A stretch of DNA of 64,000 nt from Gammaproteobacteria bacterium HGW-Gammaproteobacteria-4 (GCA_002839995.1 PGZC01000007.1:62001-126000); one strand, 5' to 3'; counted from the stretch's first letter, positions 19,391-31,611 are shown. Numbers and translations: made by a program. Notes: generated by a model not told the origin, from the sequence alone.

Positions 19391-20646
19391 ACACGAAAAT
19401 CCAGCCGATCGGTTTCAGCGAAGCCAAGGCCGTGGTGCGTGAGGTCGGCGCGCGCTGTCGATTGCCGGTCGAGCGCGTGTCGGTCGCCGCCGCCACCGGC
19501 CGGGTGCTGGCCGAGGCCATCGTCGCGGCCATCGACTTGCCGGGTTTCGACAACTCGGCAATGGACGGTTTTGCGGTACGTCATGCAGACCTGGCGGTTA
19601 CCGGGCACAGTACGTTGCCGCTCGCCGATGAACAATTCGCCGGCATCGATCGCGAACTGGTGCTGGCGCCGGGAACCGCGATCCGTATCACCACCGGCGC
19701 ACCGCTGCCACGCGGCGCCGATTCCGTCGTCATCAAGGAAAACGCGAGCGTTGCCGATGGCTGCGTCACGCTCGCTGCCGGTACCGAGCGCGGCGCCAAC
19801 ATCCGCCGACGCGGCGAGGACATGCAGATCGCCGATCGGGCGATTGCCGAATCGACCCGCCTGTTGCCGGCACAGGCCGCGTTGGCCGCGGCGCTGGGGC
19901 TGGGCGAACTGCCGGTGTATCGGCGCCCGCGCGTTGCCGTGTTCAGCAGTGGCGACGAACTGCGCCAACCCGGGCAGGTGCTGGCGCCGGGCGAGATCTA
20001 CGACAGCAATCATGCGCTGCTGAGCAATCTGCTGGCCGGAGAGGGCATCAGCGCGCAGGCATTTCCATCGCTGCCCGACGATCCGCAGCACATTCGCGAC
20101 GCGCTGGCCGCTGCCGGCACGCAATGCGATCTGCTGATCACCTGCGGCGGCGTTTCCGCTGGCGAAAAGGATTTTCTGCCCGCCCTGATCGCCGAACACG
20201 GCGAGCTGTATTTCTGGAAGGTGCGGATCAAGCCCGGCATGCCGGTATTGTTCGGCCGCTTCGGCAACACCCTGGTGATGGCGCTGCCCGGCAACCCGGT
20301 TGCGGTGCTCGCGACCTTCCGCACCCTGGTGGTGCCACTGCTGGACGCCATGCAGGGCATCAGCGTCGAAGCCCCCCCGCTTTACGCGCGGCTGAGCGCC
20401 GAATTGCACAAGACGCACTCGCGGTTCGAGTTTCAGCGCGGCCGGGTTTACAGCCAGAACGACGGCAGCCTGTGGGTGGACGCCGACCCGGTCACCGGCT
20501 CGCACCGGCTCGCCGCCGCCGCTCGCGCCAACGCCTTGCTGTGCATTCCCGAAGGCCCGCAGCAGCTCGCACAAGGCGATGTGGTACGCGTGTTGGCGCT
20601 GGGTGGGTGCATGGACCTGGCCGATGGCCGGACGCCCGTTCCGTGA
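19387..20646 (+). CDS. moeA: Molybdopterin molybdenumtransferase MoeA
   Basis: A 419-residue enzyme that inserts molybdate into adenylated molybdopterin. Signatures are FDNSAMDGFAVR near residue 58, ITTGAPLPRGADSVV, FSSGDELRQPG, ITCGGVSAGEKDF and ALPGNPVAVL. It overlaps mobA by ATGA. The C-terminus after VVRVLALG looks foreign: the last 14 codons run into sequence that, in another frame, encodes the surviving end of a DNA methyltransferase, so the original moeA stop was probably lost when a restriction-modification locus decayed. The catalytic domains are complete and the protein should work. Confidence 0.93.
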   Translation: MNTKIQPIGFSEAKAVVREVGARCRLPVERVSVAAATGRVLAEAIVAAIDLPGFDNSAMDGFAVRHADLAVTGHSTLPLADEQFAGIDRELVLAPGTAIRITTGAPLPRGADSVVIKENASVADGCVTLAAGTERGANIRRRGEDMQIADRAIAESTRLLPAQAALAAALGLGELPVYRRPRVAVFSSGDELRQPGQVLAPGEIYDSNHALLSNLLAGEGISAQAFPSLPDDPQHIRDALAAAGTQCDLLITCGGVSAGEKDFLPALIAEHGELYFWKVRIKPGMPVLFGRFGNTLVMALPGNPVAVLATFRTLVVPLLDAMQGISVEAPPLYARLSAELHKTHSRFEFQRGRVYSQNDGSLWVDADPVTGSHRLAAAARANALLCIPEGPQQLAQGDVVRVLALGGCMDLADGRTPVP

Positions 20647-21520
20647 GTTTGTTCTTGAGCGTGCAGCCATTCGTCACATGCACCTGTTCGAGTCGCGCAA
20701 CAAGGCATTCAAGGACGATGCGGTACTTCAGGAAAATATCATCATCCGACTTGAGCGTGGTGGCGAACAGGGACCGGTGACGATATCGACTTCCACCGAC
20801 GATACGTTCGCCGACCTTGCCAGCCACGATCACCCGTTCGATCGGATCGTGTTTCCCGATGATCCTGAGCGGTTTATCCACGTGCCCACCTCGCCCGCAA
20901 CGCACGTGATGGAACGATTCCCGGCAGTGAGCTACACGCTGGCTGAAATTGGCATCGACGTGTCAACAGGGCCAGTCGTCGATTTTCGGCTGAAGGAGCA
21001 CCTGCGCGACATGCCTGGGCCCGGCACCGTGCCCTTGCTCTATCCCGCACATTTTTCCAACGCTGGCAACACATGGCCGATCGATGGGATGAAGAAGCCC
21101 AACGCCATCGAACGCAATTCCGACACGGAAAAGTGGCTCTATCCGAGCGGGTACTACTGCGTGGTGCGACGCTTCTCATCGAAGGAAGAATCGCGCCGGA
21201 TCGTGGCGAGCCTTGTCGATCCCGATGCATTCAATGACGCGACCGCATTGGGATTCGAGAATCATCTGAATGTTTTTCACGGGAGCAGGCGCGGCTTGCC
21301 GCAGGCGTTGGCTCATGGGCTGACCGTATTTCTGAACACGAGCGCGGTTGACGAGGCGTTTCGCCGCTTCAGTGGCCATACTCAAGTCAATGCAACCGAC
21401 TTGCGACGCATGAAATATCCCGGCAGGGATGTATTGACCGAGTTGGGCCGATGGGCGATGCAGCAGGAAACCCTCACGCAACGCATGATCGACGAACGGT
21501 TCGGAGCGGCGGCTGCATGA
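20624..21520 (+). pseudogene. C-terminal remnant of a restriction-modification DNA methyltransferase
   Basis: An open frame of 298 codons that I read as the C-terminal half of an Eco57I-like adenine methyltransferase of the kind paired with BsuBI/PstI endonucleases. Recognisable pieces are HLFESRNKAFKDDAVLQENI, STGPVVDFRLKEHLR, GTVPLLYPAHF, KKPNAIERN, RRFSSKEESRRIV, GFENHLNVFH and FSGHTQVNATDLRRMKYP, which belong to the target-recognition part. The SAM-binding and NPPY catalytic motifs of the N-terminal half are missing, so it cannot methylate DNA. The frame begins inside the moeA end. It overlaps the endonuclease remnant by ATGA, preserving the original operon order. Recognition is from memory of the family. 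Confidence 0.72.
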
Positions 21521-21715
21521 AGATCAACAAGAAGGATCGTCACCTCAAGGCCGCGCATCAGATCATCGTTTCGCTCGGGCTACCGCGTGCACAGATGTGG
21601 TGCTGCACTACACCGCGAAAAATTGGTTGCTACTCGTCGAGCCCGTAACCAGTCACGGCCCGGTCGATGGCAAGCGGCACGCCGAGCTTGCCCAGTTGTT
21701 TGCCAAATGGACACC
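21517..21715 (+). pseudogene. Internally deleted BsuBI/PstI-type restriction endonuclease remnant
   Basis: The first 26 codons (MKINKKDRHLKAAHQIIVSL, then GLPRAQ) match the start of BsuBI/PstI-family endonucleases. At about 21594 the sequence jumps to a later part of the same family in the -1 frame: DVVLHYTAKNWLLLVEPVTS followed by HGPVDGKRHAELAQLFA. A few hundred missing codons and a frame change separate the two pieces, and homology ends near 21715, before the normal C-terminus. Read straight through, the N-terminal frame stops at 21648. The result is a dead gene. The join occurs at a short ambiguous stretch (CAGATGTGG), consistent with deletion between short repeats. Confidence 0.7.
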
Positions 21716-21734
21716 GGACGCGCCCATTGAGTTG

Positions 21735-21763
21735 CCGACAGGGCTTGAACGATCGGCGATAAT
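21735..21763 (+). promoter_or_regulatory. Possible promoter giving a leaderless moeB transcript
   Basis: CCGACA at 21735-21740 and GATAAT at 21758-21763 are 17 bases apart. A start six to seven bases after the -10 would fall on the A of the moeB ATG at 21770, so the mRNA would have no leader; no ribosome site is visible before that ATG, which agrees. Confidence 0.35.
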
Positions 21764-21769
21764 GCCGCC

Positions 21770-22909
21770 ATGCGCACCATCAACGTTTTCCCTTCCGAGA
21801 TCGACCCGCCCGATGCGTTGCAGCGGGTAGGTGAGGGCATGTTGCTGATCGATATCCGGGAGGAGCACGAGCGCGCGTTGGGCATGGCCGAGGCGGCGCT
21901 GGGCGTGGCTCGTGCGGCGCTCGAGGCCGATCCGGAACAATGGCTGCCCGACCCCGATGCGCCAGTGATGCTGATCTGTGCCCGCGGCAGCCGTTCGCGC
22001 GCAGTCTGCGCCAATCTTCGCGCGCGCGGCTATGCGCGGGTGTGTTCGGTGGCCGGTGGTACCGAGGCATGGGCGGCGTTGGACCTGCCGATGACCGCAG
22101 CCGATAGCGATGTCGGGTTCTATCAACGCTACGCACGGCACCTTTCGGTGCCCGAAATCGGTGTGGCGGGACAGCGGCGTTTGCAACAGGCGCGGGTGCT
22201 GCTGGTGGGCGCCGGTGGCCTGGGTTCGCCGGCGGGTTATTACCTGGCGGCGGCGGGTATCGGCCATATCACCGTGATCGATGACGACCGGGTGGATCGC
22301 AGCAATCTGCAGCGCCAGATCCTGCACACCGACGCGCGCATCGGGGTGGCGAAGACCGAGTCGGCGCAGATCGCGCTTTCGGCGTTGAATCCGGATGTCG
22401 AGATCGTTGCCGTGCCGCAGCGGCTCGATCGCGACAACGTCGATGCGCTGGTCGGCGCCGCCGATGTGGTGGTCGATGGCGCCGACAATTTTGCGGCGCG
22501 CTACCTGCTCTCGGACGCCTGCGTCAAGCACGGCAAGCCGCTGGTGTACGGCGCGGTGCATCGTTTTGAAGGTCAGGCCAGCGTGTTCGACGCCGGGCGT
22601 CAGCGTGGCTCGGCACCGTGTTATCGCTGCCTGTTCCCCGAACCGCCGCCAGCGCAGTTCGCGCCCAATTGCGCAGAAGCCGGCGTGCTGGGCGTGGTGC
22701 CGGGCGTGATCGGCCTGATTCAGGCCAGCGAGGCGATCAAATTGCTGCTCGATATCGGCGAGTCGTTGAGCGGCCGACTGTTGCAGTTCGATGCGCTGAC
22801 GATGCGCTTTCGCGAGACGCGGCTTAAACCGGACCCCGATTGCACGGTGTGTGCGGCGGGCCGGCCGTTCCCCGGGTACATCGATTATCAGGCGTTTTGC
22901 AGCGGGTGA
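21770..22909 (+). CDS. moeB: Rhodanese/ThiF fusion: molybdopterin-synthase adenylyltransferase MoeB
   Basis: A 379-residue protein with a rhodanese domain first (residues about 10-105; active-site loop ICARGSRSRA with cysteine 70) and an E1-like ThiF/MoeB domain after it. The adenylation domain shows VLLVGAGGLGSPAGYYLAAAGIG, the DDDRVDRSNLQRQILH signature, DGADNF, and two CxxC pairs (CYRC and CTVC) for zinc. It would adenylate, and perhaps sulphurate, the MoaD C-terminus for molybdopterin synthesis. The rhodanese-first order recalls Xanthomonadales MoeB; eukaryotic MOCS3 has it last. It follows mobA and moeA, separated by the R-M wreck. Confidence 0.88.
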   Translation: MRTINVFPSEIDPPDALQRVGEGMLLIDIREEHERALGMAEAALGVARAALEADPEQWLPDPDAPVMLICARGSRSRAVCANLRARGYARVCSVAGGTEAWAALDLPMTAADSDVGFYQRYARHLSVPEIGVAGQRRLQQARVLLVGAGGLGSPAGYYLAAAGIGHITVIDDDRVDRSNLQRQILHTDARIGVAKTESAQIALSALNPDVEIVAVPQRLDRDNVDALVGAADVVVDGADNFAARYLLSDACVKHGKPLVYGAVHRFEGQASVFDAGRQRGSAPCYRCLFPEPPPAQFAPNCAEAGVLGVVPGVIGLIQASEAIKLLLDIGESLSGRLLQFDALTMRFRETRLKPDPDCTVCAAGRPFPGYIDYQAFCSG

Positions 22910-22946
22910 ATCGGGCGTCGCGCCTCGGGTGTCATCGCGGCGTGGC

Positions 22947-23318
22947 TCAACCGATCACGAAACCCGCCACCACGCGCCGCGATTCACCGGCGAGCAGGTT
23001 GAAGGTGCGCGCCGCGGCGGCATTGTCCATGAATTCGATGCCGATGCCGCGGGTCAGTGCGGCGGCATGCACGGCGGGCGCTGGAAAGCGCAGCCGTGCG
23101 CCAGTACCGACCACGATCAATTCCGGCTCCAGTGCCAGCAACGGATCAAGATCGCCGGCTTGCAATGGTGTGCTTTCCGACACCGGCCAGGTTTCGATCA
23201 ACTGATTCGGGCTCAGGATGAAACTGGCGCTGAGCAGGCGTTCGTTGAGCAGAACGCCTTCGAGCGAGACCCCGCGCAGCACGTAGCGAAAATCCAGTGG
23301 CTCGTGAGCAATCTGCAC
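22947..23318 (-). CDS. Mth938-like (DUF498) protein
   Basis: A small protein of 123 residues of the Mth938/NDUFAF3 family, whose mitochondrial relative helps assemble complex I; the bacterial role is unknown. Typical segments are HEPLDFRYVLRGV, ILSPNQLIETWPV, ELIVVGTGARLRFP and the C-terminal GIGIEFMDNAAAARTFNLL. No ATG is available near the expected start; GTG at 23318 (VQIAHEPLDF) aligns with the normal N-terminus and lies nine bases after the yhbY stop. It is convergent with moeB. Confidence 0.8.
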   Translation of the reverse strand: MQIAHEPLDFRYVLRGVSLEGVLLNERLLSASFILSPNQLIETWPVSESTPLQAGDLDPLLALEPELIVVGTGARLRFPAPAVHAAALTRGIGIEFMDNAAAARTFNLLAGESRRVVAGFVIG

Positions 23319-23326
23319 GGCAGCGA

Positions 23327-23632
23327 TCAGCGCGTCGGCAGCACGATCTGCGGGTTGTCGGGGTGGCGGCGATAGAGCAGGGCAGTGTTGCCGATGCGCT
23401 GCACCAGCGCGGCATCGCAGCCGGCCAGCAGTTCGGCTATCCACGCGTCGCGCAGGTCGCGATCCCCCGCGGATACCTTTACCTTCAGCAACTCGTGATG
23501 GTTCAGGGTTTCGGTGAGCTCGGCCAGCAACGCCGGGGTGACGCCTTTGGCGCCCACCATGATGACGGGCTTGAGCGGGTGGCCGAGGCTGCGCAGGTAA
23601 CGCGCCTGGGCGGAAAGAAGCGGTTTGGCCAT
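23327..23632 (-). CDS. yhbY: Ribosome-assembly RNA-binding protein YhbY (CRM domain)
   Basis: A 101-residue single CRM-domain protein that binds pre-50S particles in E. coli. It starts MAKPLLSAQARYLRSLGHPL, followed by the hallmark GxxG-type loop in VGAKGVTPALLAEL, and LKVKVSAGDRD. The start is the ATG at 23632; seven further in-frame codons lie upstream. It is divergent from rlmE, 96 bases apart, the arrangement known in many gammaproteobacteria. Confidence 0.93.
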   Translation of the reverse strand: MAKPLLSAQARYLRSLGHPLKPVIMVGAKGVTPALLAELTETLNHHELLKVKVSAGDRDLRDAWIAELLAGCDAALVQRIGNTALLYRRHPDNPQIVLPTR

Positions 23633-23728
23633 GGTTTGGGTATCGATCCGCAAGGGCTAGAGCGGCATGAAATGCCGGCAAACAGGACGAAAGGGTATCA
23701 TGACGGCCTCACCACCCGATAACTTGTC

Positions 23729-24346
23729 ATGGCGCGCAGCAAGAGCAGCCAACGCTGGTTGCGAGAACATTTCAACGACCCCTACGTCAAACGCGCACAG
23801 GCCGAAGGCATGCGTTCGCGTGCGGCTTTCAAGCTCGAAGAGCTGCTCGACCGCGATGTGCTGATCAAGCCGGGCATGGTGATTGTCGATCTGGGTGCGG
23901 CCCCGGGCGGTTGGGCGCAGGTTGCGCGCCGTGAACTGGGCCACAGCGGCCGGGTGGTGGCGCTGGATATTCTGGAGATGCCGCCGATTGCCGGCGTCGA
24001 GTTTCTTCACGGCGACTTCAGGCAGCCCGAGGCATTGTCACGCTTCGAGGCGTTGCTGGCCGGCGACCGGGTAGACCTTGTACTGTCGGATATGGCCCCC
24101 AATATGAGCGGTATGTCCGCGGTGGACGTGCCACGGGCAATGGTTCTGGCCGAACTGGCGCGCGACTTCGCGCAGGCGCATTTGCGTGAGGGCGGTGTAT
24201 TTCTGACCAAGCTGTTCATGGGCTCGGGTTTTGATGCCTATGTTGCGGATCTGCGCAAACGCTATCGCAAGGTGGTGGTGCGCAAACCCAAGGCGTCGCG
24301 GAATCGATCGCCCGAAGTGTATGCGCTGGCCACTGGCAAGCATTGA
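23729..24346 (+). CDS. rlmE: 23S rRNA 2'-O-ribose U2552 methyltransferase RlmE
   Basis: A 205-residue FtsJ-type SAM methyltransferase for U2552 in the A loop of 23S rRNA. The SAM motif is VDLGAAPGGWAQ, and the catalytic K-D-K-E set is visible as the lysine in RAAFKLEEL, the aspartate in LSDMAPNMSG, the lysine in LTKLFMG and the glutamate in RSPEVY. It precedes ftsH by 45 bases, the conserved pairing. Confidence 0.97.
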   Translation: MARSKSSQRWLREHFNDPYVKRAQAEGMRSRAAFKLEELLDRDVLIKPGMVIVDLGAAPGGWAQVARRELGHSGRVVALDILEMPPIAGVEFLHGDFRQPEALSRFEALLAGDRVDLVLSDMAPNMSGMSAVDVPRAMVLAELARDFAQAHLREGGVFLTKLFMGSGFDAYVADLRKRYRKVVVRKPKASRNRSPEVYALATGKH

Positions 24347-24391
24347 TTTAAATTACGGGTACGGTTGAACCCGACCCAGAGGATGTTGTCG

Positions 24392-26302
<1,911 letters not shown>

Positions 26303-26488
26303 ATGACTGACTGCGTTTCACGTTGAATCATTTGCGACGGGCGTTGATCGCGGCTGCGTATCTCCGCGTCGGGGTCGCCACGTCTGCGATTTCAGGCTCC
26401 AACGTCATTGGACGCTACGCAGGATGCTGCACCGCACAGCGGTCTGTTATCCTTTGCCGCTTTCCCTGCCTTTGGTGCCGTAGCGACC

Positions 26489-27611
26489 ATGCTTGAACTC
26501 AATCCGATTCGCCAGCGCATCGCCGACCTGCAAGGTCGGTTGTTGTCGCTGAGGGGGTTTCTTTGACTTCGACGCCAAGAAAGAGCGTCTGGAAGAAGTC
26601 ACCCGTGAACTTGAACACCCCGATGTCTGGAACAACCCCGAGCGTGCGCAAACGCTGGGCCGCGAGCGCGCGCTGCTGGAAAAGAACGTACTGACCATCG
26701 AGCGCCTCAATGGCGCGCTCGATGGCGCTACGGAGTTGCTCGATCTGGCCGAATCCGAACAGGATGCCGATACTGCCGATGCGGTGTCCGTCGATGTCGA
26801 GGCATGCGGGCGCGAGCTCGATGCGCTGGAGTTCCAGCGCATGTTTTCCGGCAAGATGGATGCCAGCAACGCCTTTGTGGATGTCCAGGCAGGCGCCGGC
26901 GGCACCGAGGCTCAGGATTGGGCCGAAATGTTGCTGCGCATGTATCTGCGCTGGTGCGAGTCGCGCGGCTGGAAGACCGAGTTGATGGAAGTCAGCGCCG
27001 GAGAAGTGGCCGGCATCAAGTCAGCCACGTTCCGGGTCGAGGGCGACTATGCCTATGGCTGGTTGAAGACGGAAACCGGGGTGCACCGCTTGGTGCGCAA
27101 GTCGCCGTTCGATTCCGACAACCGCCGGCATACCTCGTTTACTTCGGTGTTCGTCAGTCCTGAGGTCGACGACAACATCGACATCCAGATCAATCCGGCC
27201 GACCTGCGCACCGATGTCTATCGCTCGTCCGGCGCCGGCGGTCAGCACGTCAACAAGACCGAGTCGGCGGTGCGCATCACCCACGAGCCATCCGGCATCG
27301 TGGTGGCGTGCCAGACCGGTCGCAGCCAGCACGCCAACCGCGATACCGCGATGAAGATGCTGGCGGCCAGGCTCTACGAGATGGAAGTGCGCAAGCGCAA
27401 CGTCGAGCGCGATGCGGTGGAGGCGACCAAATCCGATATCGGCTGGGGCAGCCAGATCCGCAATTACGTGCTCGATCAGTCGCGGATCAAGGATTTGCGT
27501 ACCGGAATCGAGCGCACCGACACCCAGAAAGTGCTCGATGGCGATCTCGACGAGTTTGTCGAATCGAGTTTGAAAGCCGGGCTCGAAGCCGGTGCGAAAC
27601 GGGTTGGTTGA
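26489..27611 (+). CDS. prfB: Peptide chain release factor 2, with programmed +1 frameshift
   Basis: RF2 reads UAA and UGA stop codons. The gene is split between two frames: ATG at 26489 opens 25 codons ending ...LRGFL and meets TGA at 26564-26566; a +1 slip at CTT continues from GAC at 26565 to the stop at 27611, giving about 373 residues. After the slip comes [22 protein letters not shown], typical RF2. The peptidyl-hydrolysis motif GAGGQHVNK and the flanking SGAGGQ region are intact. The open part alone would wrongly start downstream at 26736. lysS follows 70 bases later, the usual pairing. Confidence 0.96.
26552..26567 (+). promoter_or_regulatory. prfB autoregulatory +1 frameshift site
   Basis: AGGGGG at 26552-26557 is an internal Shine-Dalgarno three bases before the slippery CTT at 26561-26563, followed by TGA and C. 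This is the E. coli arrangement with TTT in place of TAT. When RF2 is scarce the ribosome pauses at UGA-C and slips, making more RF2 (established mechanism). Confidence 0.95.
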
Positions 27612-27681
27612 TCGTCCCGCTGCCTGCCTTCGCGCACGATCTCGCGCCAGTATACGTCCAACATTCTGAAAAGCTGAGCCA

Positions 27682-29166
<1,485 letters not shown>

Positions 29167-29203
29167 TCTGTCACGAAACGACTGTGCGCTCATTCTTGCG
29201 CAA

Positions 29204-29274
29204 GTCGCCCACAGGGTGGGCTCCTACAGGGGCAGGGGTTCCATGTGGTTGTAGGAGCTCACCCTGTGAGCGAC
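29204..29274. repeat. REP-like inverted pair between lysS and fadD
   Basis: A 25-base unit (GTCGCCCACAGGGTGGG then CTCCTACA) at 29204-29228 faces a diverged inverted copy at 29249-29274 (TTGTAGGAGCTCACC then CTGTGAGCGAC). Each unit is itself a short hairpin. The pair lies between the 3' ends of the convergent genes lysS and fadD, where it can act as a bidirectional transcription end. Confidence 0.8.
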
Positions 29275-29345
29275 CGTAATGAGTAGCACCGCAGAACGAG
29301 TCACGTTCGGACAGTCGCAATATCGTACAGTTTGCGTCGCCGCGT

Positions 29346-31019
29346 CTACTTTGCGCTCTCACGCAGCTCGCGCCGCAGAATCTTGCCGACGTTCGATTTC
29401 GGCAATTCGTTGCGGAACTCGATGTAGCGCGGCTGCTTGTAGCCGGTGAGGTTTTCGCGGCAATATGCCTTGATCTGCTCGACGGTCAGGTCGGGGTTCT
29501 TCTTGACCACAACCACCTTCACCGCTTCGCCCGATTTGTCGTCCGGTACGCCGACCGCTGCCACTTCGAGCACCTCGGGCATCTGTGCGATCACATCCTC
29601 GATCTCGTTCGGGTAGACGTTGAAACCCGACACCAGGATCATGTCTTTCTTGCGATCGACGATGTAGAAAAAGCCCTTTTCATCCATGCGCGCCATGTCG
29701 CCGGTATGCAGCCAGCCATCGCGGTCGATCACCTGTGCGGTGTCCGCCGGGCGCTGCCAGTAGCCTGCCATCACCTGTGGCCCCTTGATGCACAATTCGC
29801 CGACTTCGCCGGTGGCCAATATTTCGCCTTCCTCGTTTTTCACGCAGGCATCGGTGGACGAGATGGGCAGGCCGATGGCGCCATTGAACTCGGCCAGCCC
29901 CATCGGATTCATGCAGGCGGCGGGCGAGGTTTCGGTCAGCCCGTAGGCCTCGATCAAGGTAACACCGGTGACTTTTTTCCAGCGCTCGGCTACCGCGCGT
30001 TGCACCGCCATGCCGCCGCCCAGGCTGAGGTGCATCGACGAAAAATCGATCTGGTCGAAGCCGGGTGTGTTGAGCAAGCCGTTGAACAGGGTGTTGACGC
30101 CGGTGATTGCAGTGAAACGTGTGTTTTGCAGCGTCTTCACGAAGCCAGCCATGTCGCGCGGATTGGCGATCAAATGATTGACGCCGCCAAACTTCATGAA
30201 CACCAGGCAGTTCGCGGTCAGCGCAAAGATGTGATACAGCGGCAACGCGGTGATGATCGCTTCTTCACCGTAAGTGATGTTCTTGCCGAGCCAGGTACAT
30301 GACTGTTCCATGTTGGAAACCAGATTGCGATGGGTCAGCATCGCGCCCTTGGCGACACCGGTGGTGCCGCCGGTGTATTGCAGGAAGGCGATGTCATCCA
30401 GGCTCACGACGACTTCGGGGCACGGCGTTTTGGCGCCTTGGGCCAGCGCTTCGCGAAATCCAATGGCACCGGCGATCTTGAAAGCGGGAACCTGCTTTTT
30501 GACATGGCGCAGCATGAAATTGATGATCGCGCCCTTGGGAAACTTCAGCAGGTCGCCGACACCGGTGACCAGCACTTTCTTGATGCCGGTTTCGGGCAAG
30601 ACCTCAGCCACGGTGTGTGCGAAGTTCTCCAACACCACGATGGCGGAGGCGCCGGAATCCACCAGTTGATGCTTCAACTCGCGCGCGGTGTACATCGGGT
30701 TGGTGTTGACCACCGTCATGCCGGCGCGCAGCACACCGAAGATGGCGATGGGATATTGCAACAGGTTAGGCATCATCAGGGCGACGCGGTCGCCCTTCTT
30801 GAGCTTGAGCCCGTTGATCAGATAGGAGGCAAACTGACGGCTGAGGCGCTCGACTTCGCCGTAGCTCAGTTGCGTGCCAAAACTGGCGAAGCCGGGCTTG
30901 TCACTGTACTTTTCGCATACCTGATCCAGAACCGAGAGGATCGATTGGTACTGGCTGATGTCGATCTGCTCGGGAACGCCATTTGGATACGAATCCAACC
31001 ACGGCTTTTGCAAACTCAT
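29346..31019 (-). CDS. fadD: Long-chain fatty acid--CoA ligase
   Basis: A 557-residue adenylate-forming enzyme that makes acyl-CoA from fatty acid, ATP and CoA, the entry to beta-oxidation. The AMP-binding motif is YTGGTTGVAKGAMLTHRN; A5 is YGLTETSP; A7 is GWLHTGDMARMD; A8/linker is DRKKDMILVSGFNVYP; the catalytic lysine is near the C-terminus in LPKSNVGKILRREL. The ATG at 31019 has GGAGGAT nine bases upstream. It is divergent from a small lipoprotein gene, with a palindrome in the shared region. Confidence 0.95.
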   Translation of the reverse strand: MSLQKPWLDSYPNGVPEQIDISQYQSILSVLDQVCEKYSDKPGFASFGTQLSYGEVERLSRQFASYLINGLKLKKGDRVALMMPNLLQYPIAIFGVLRAGMTVVNTNPMYTARELKHQLVDSGASAIVVLENFAHTVAEVLPETGIKKVLVTGVGDLLKFPKGAIINFMLRHVKKQVPAFKIAGAIGFREALAQGAKTPCPEVVVSLDDIAFLQYTGGTTGVAKGAMLTHRNLVSNMEQSCTWLGKNITYGEEAIITALPLYHIFALTANCLVFMKFGGVNHLIANPRDMAGFVKTLQNTRFTAITGVNTLFNGLLNTPGFDQIDFSSMHLSLGGGMAVQRAVAERWKKVTGVTLIEAYGLTETSPAACMNPMGLAEFNGAIGLPISSTDACVKNEEGEILATGEVGELCIKGPQVMAGYWQRPADTAQVIDRDGWLHTGDMARMDEKGFFYIVDRKKDMILVSGFNVYPNEIEDVIAQMPEVLEVAAVGVPDDKSGEAVKVVVVKKNPDLTVEQIKAYCRENLTGYKQPRYIEFRNELPKSNVGKILRRELRESAK

Positions 31020-31084
31020 GAATACATCCTCCCAGATGCGTGTTTTCCGACCGCCGTCGTGCCGGACGTTCCGTACGTGTGCGT

Positions 31085-31099
31085 TCGGTTTTAAACCGA
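31085..31099. promoter_or_regulatory. 15-bp palindrome between fadD and a lipoprotein gene
   Basis: TCGGTTT, a central T, then AAACCGA are a perfect inverted repeat, 33 bases before the lipoprotein start and 65 before fadD. It is A/T-rich at its centre like an operator. It does not fit the PsrA consensus (half-sites are in the opposite order). Confidence 0.35.
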
Positions 31100-31131
31100 T
31101 TGGAGCACAGGCCCGACCAGGCTGCAAGGCA

Positions 31132-31554
31132 ATGCGTGTAATGCTCGTGATTTGTTTACTGGTGGTTTCCGCGTGCGGGCGTGAAGACGCCGAAACCGCC
31201 CTGCGTTCACAGGTTCAGGCCAGTATCGACGCGTTGGCCGAGCGTGAGCACGGCGCGTTCATGGACACCGTGGCGGACGACTTCGTCGGCCCGGAGGGCA
31301 TGGATCGTCGGGGCGTATCGCAGATGGCTCGGGTGTATTTTCTGCGCTATCGTCAGATCCGCTTGATCGCGGGCCCGCTGAGCGTCGAGATGGCCGACAA
31401 TCGCGCGCGGGTATCGTTTGCTGTGGTACTTGCAGGCGGCCAGAACGGTCTGCTGCCGGATCAGGCGCAGGCATGGCAGGTCGACAGCGGGTGGCGACTG
31501 ATCGGCGATGACTGGCGGATGATCGCACTGGAATGGCGGCCGTTGGCGCGCTAG
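31132..31554 (+). CDS. Small putative lipoprotein, NTF2/SnoaL-like
   Basis: A 140-residue predicted lipoprotein: MRVMLVICLLVVSAC is a signal peptide with lipobox VSAC. The mature part looks like a cone-shaped NTF2/SnoaL domain (a helix VQASIDALAEREHGAFMDTVADDFVG, then strands ending in SGWRLIGDDWRMIALEW), a fold common in small exported proteins of Xanthomonadales. No function can be assigned. A second ATG at 31141 is possible. Divergent from fadD. Confidence 0.7.
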   Translation: MRVMLVICLLVVSACGREDAETALRSQVQASIDALAEREHGAFMDTVADDFVGPEGMDRRGVSQMARVYFLRYRQIRLIAGPLSVEMADNRARVSFAVVLAGGQNGLLPDQAQAWQVDSGWRLIGDDWRMIALEWRPLAR

Positions 31555-31611
31555 CAGCCTGTCGGATTTGACCGATCCGGCGACAACAAGAGCGGCTCTT
31601 CGCTTCGCGCG

